Shown: positions 4,693 to 5,842 of the stretch, piece by piece
Layout: the number at the start of each line of letters is the position of its first letter
Numbering within the stretch: the stretch's first letter is position 1
Assembly (NCBI GenBank): GCA_030041195.1
Contig: JASHOI010000386.1
Location: 1-5,842, forward strand
Direction of reading: 5' to 3'
DNA length: 5,842 bases
Source of the DNA: Streptosporangiaceae bacterium
GTDB taxonomy: Bacteria > Actinomycetota > Actinomycetes > Streptosporangiales > Streptosporangiaceae
Translations under genes and position numbers: made by a program
Notes under the pieces: generated by a model
The model's input: the letters and a program-made list of their open reading frames with translations, nothing else
Told to the model about the DNA's origin: nothing
Databases searched by the model: none

Positions 4693-5842
4693 GTGACTGG
4701 AATCCAGGAGGGTGTGCATACCGCCGAGGTCACCATCGACAACGGCGCACTCGGCGTACATAAGATCCGCTTCGAGACCGGCCGGCTGGCCCGCCTCGCC
4801 GCAGGATCGGCCGTCGTCTATCTCGACGACGAAACCATGGTGCTGTCCGCGACCACCGCGTCCAAGCACCCCAAGGAAGGCCTTGACTTCTTCCCGCTCA
4901 CGGTGGACGTCGAGGAGCGCATGTACGCGGCGGGCCGGATACCCGGCTCGTTCTTCCGCAGGGAGGGCCGCCCGTCCGAGGACGCGATCCTCACCTGCCG
5001 CCTGATCGACCGGCCGCTGCGGCCGTCGTTCACCCACGGGCTGCGCAACGAGGTCCAGATCGTTGAGACGATCATGGCCCTGCACCCGGACACGCTCTAC
5101 GACGTCGTCGCGATCAACGCGGCGTCGCTCTCCACCCAGCTGGCCGGCCTGCCGTTCTCCGGGCCGATCGGCGGCGTCCGGGTCGCGCTGATCAAGGACC
5201 AGTGGGTCGGCTTCCCGACGTACTCGCAGCTCGAGGACGCCACATTCGACATGGTGGTGGCCGGCCGGGTGCTCGACGACGGCGACGTGGCGATCATGAT
5301 GGTGGAGGCCGAGTCGACCGCGAGCACGCTGCGCCTGCTCGCGAACTCCGGCAGCGGCGCCGTGGCGCCGACCGAGGACGCGGTGGCGGCCGGGCTCGAG
5401 GCCGCCAAGCCGTTCATCAAGGCCCTGTGCGAGGGGCAGCAGCAGGTGGCGGCCGTGGCCGCCAAGGAGGTCGCCGACTACCCGGTCTTCGCCGACTACC
5501 AGCAGGACGTCTATGACGCGCTGGCCAGCGAGATCTCCGACGACCTGGCCAAGGCGCTGACGATCGCGGGCAAGCAGGACCGGGAGAACGAGACCGACCG
5601 GGTCAAGGCCCTCGCGGCCGAGCGTCTGGGCGGGCAGTTCGAGGGCCGGGAGAAGGAGATCAGCGGCGCGTTCCGGTCGCTGACCAAGAAGCTGGTCCGG
5701 GAGCGGATCATCCGCGACGGCGTGCGCATCGACGGCCGCGGGCTGGCCGACATCCGGCGGCTGTCCGCCGAGGCCGGCGTGATCCCCCGGGTGCACGGCT
5801 CGGCGCTGTTCGAGCGGGGGGAGACCCAGATCGTCGGCGTCA
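4693..5842 (+). CDS. pnp: polynucleotide phosphorylase (5' part, runs off window)
   Basis: PNPase degrades RNA 3' to 5' using phosphate, and in actinomycetes also adds 3' tails; Streptomyces PNPase was first described as guanosine pentaphosphate synthetase I. The frame is open from GTG 4693 to the window edge, 383 codons, about half the usual 730-750. Present are the first RNase PH-like domain with the conserved [18 protein letters not shown] (83-100) and [11 protein letters not shown] (103-113), an all-helical linker (roughly 240-330), and the start of the second, catalytic RNase PH domain with VRIDGRG (344-350) and [11 protein letters not shown] (373-383). The catalytic aspartates, KH and S1 domains lie beyond the window. 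It follows rpsO with a structured 274-base spacer, suggesting post-transcriptional control. Confidence 0.97.
   Translation, partial: MTGIQEGVHTAEVTIDNGALGVHKIRFETGRLARLAAGSAVVYLDDETMVLSATTASKHPKEGLDFFPLTVDVEERMYAAGRIPGSFFRREGRPSEDAILTCRLIDRPLRPSFTHGLRNEVQIVETIMALHPDTLYDVVAINAASLSTQLAGLPFSGPIGGVRVALIKDQWVGFPTYSQLEDATFDMVVAGRVLDDGDVAIMMVEAESTASTLRLLANSGSGAVAPTEDAVAAGLEAAKPFIKALCEGQQQVAAVAAKEVADYPVFADYQQDVYDALASEISDDLAKALTIAGKQDRENETDRVKALAAERLGGQFEGREKEISGAFRSLTKKLVRERIIRDGVRIDGRGLADIRRLSAEAGVIPRVHGSALFERGETQIVGV

Noticed and set aside
4687..5796. 369-codon open frame on the minus strand
   Set aside because: It is antisense to pnp, which shows clear PNPase motifs, and its product has no recognisable domain.

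Overview
The window is GC-rich chromosomal DNA in which most genes start with GTG and the high GC content opens long shadow frames on both strands. Gene content and order are those of an actinomycete translation/RNA-metabolism cluster: rbfA (3' end) - DHH-family phosphoesterase (NrnA type) - truB - ribF - rpsO - pnp (5' part), all on the + strand. I cannot name the genus. No transposase, integrase, CRISPR array, tRNA or rRNA is visible.

Layout: 1-254 holds the end of rbfA with an unusually long acidic tail. Two adjacent GC-rich hairpins at 288-338 follow. A 645-base gene-free spacer (255-899) contains a family of palindromic repeats built on AAGATCTAGGAG / CTCCTAGATCTT plus a 21-bp tandem duplication. 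The phosphoesterase gene (900-1979) carries a perfect in-frame 18-bp tandem duplication and overlaps truB (1976-2878) by GTGA. ribF follows after 76 bp (2955-3905). A 243-bp leader with several perfect stems precedes rpsO (4149-4418). The 274-bp rpsO-pnp spacer has an A-rich stretch, a predicted three-way-junction RNA and further palindromes. pnp (4693 onward) runs off the window edge after 383 codons.

How the genes fit together: RbfA and S15 serve 30S subunit assembly. TruB makes tRNA pseudouridine-55. RibF makes FMN and FAD. The DHH enzyme and PNPase belong to RNA turnover: PNPase shortens RNA 3' ends and the NrnA-type enzyme clears the resulting very short oligonucleotides and pAp. The coding regions look ordinary. 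The points of interest are the repeat-laden spacer that breaks a normally compact cluster after rbfA, the duplication inside the phosphoesterase, and the two structured untranslated regions around rpsO. I found no clear sign of a new multi-gene system.
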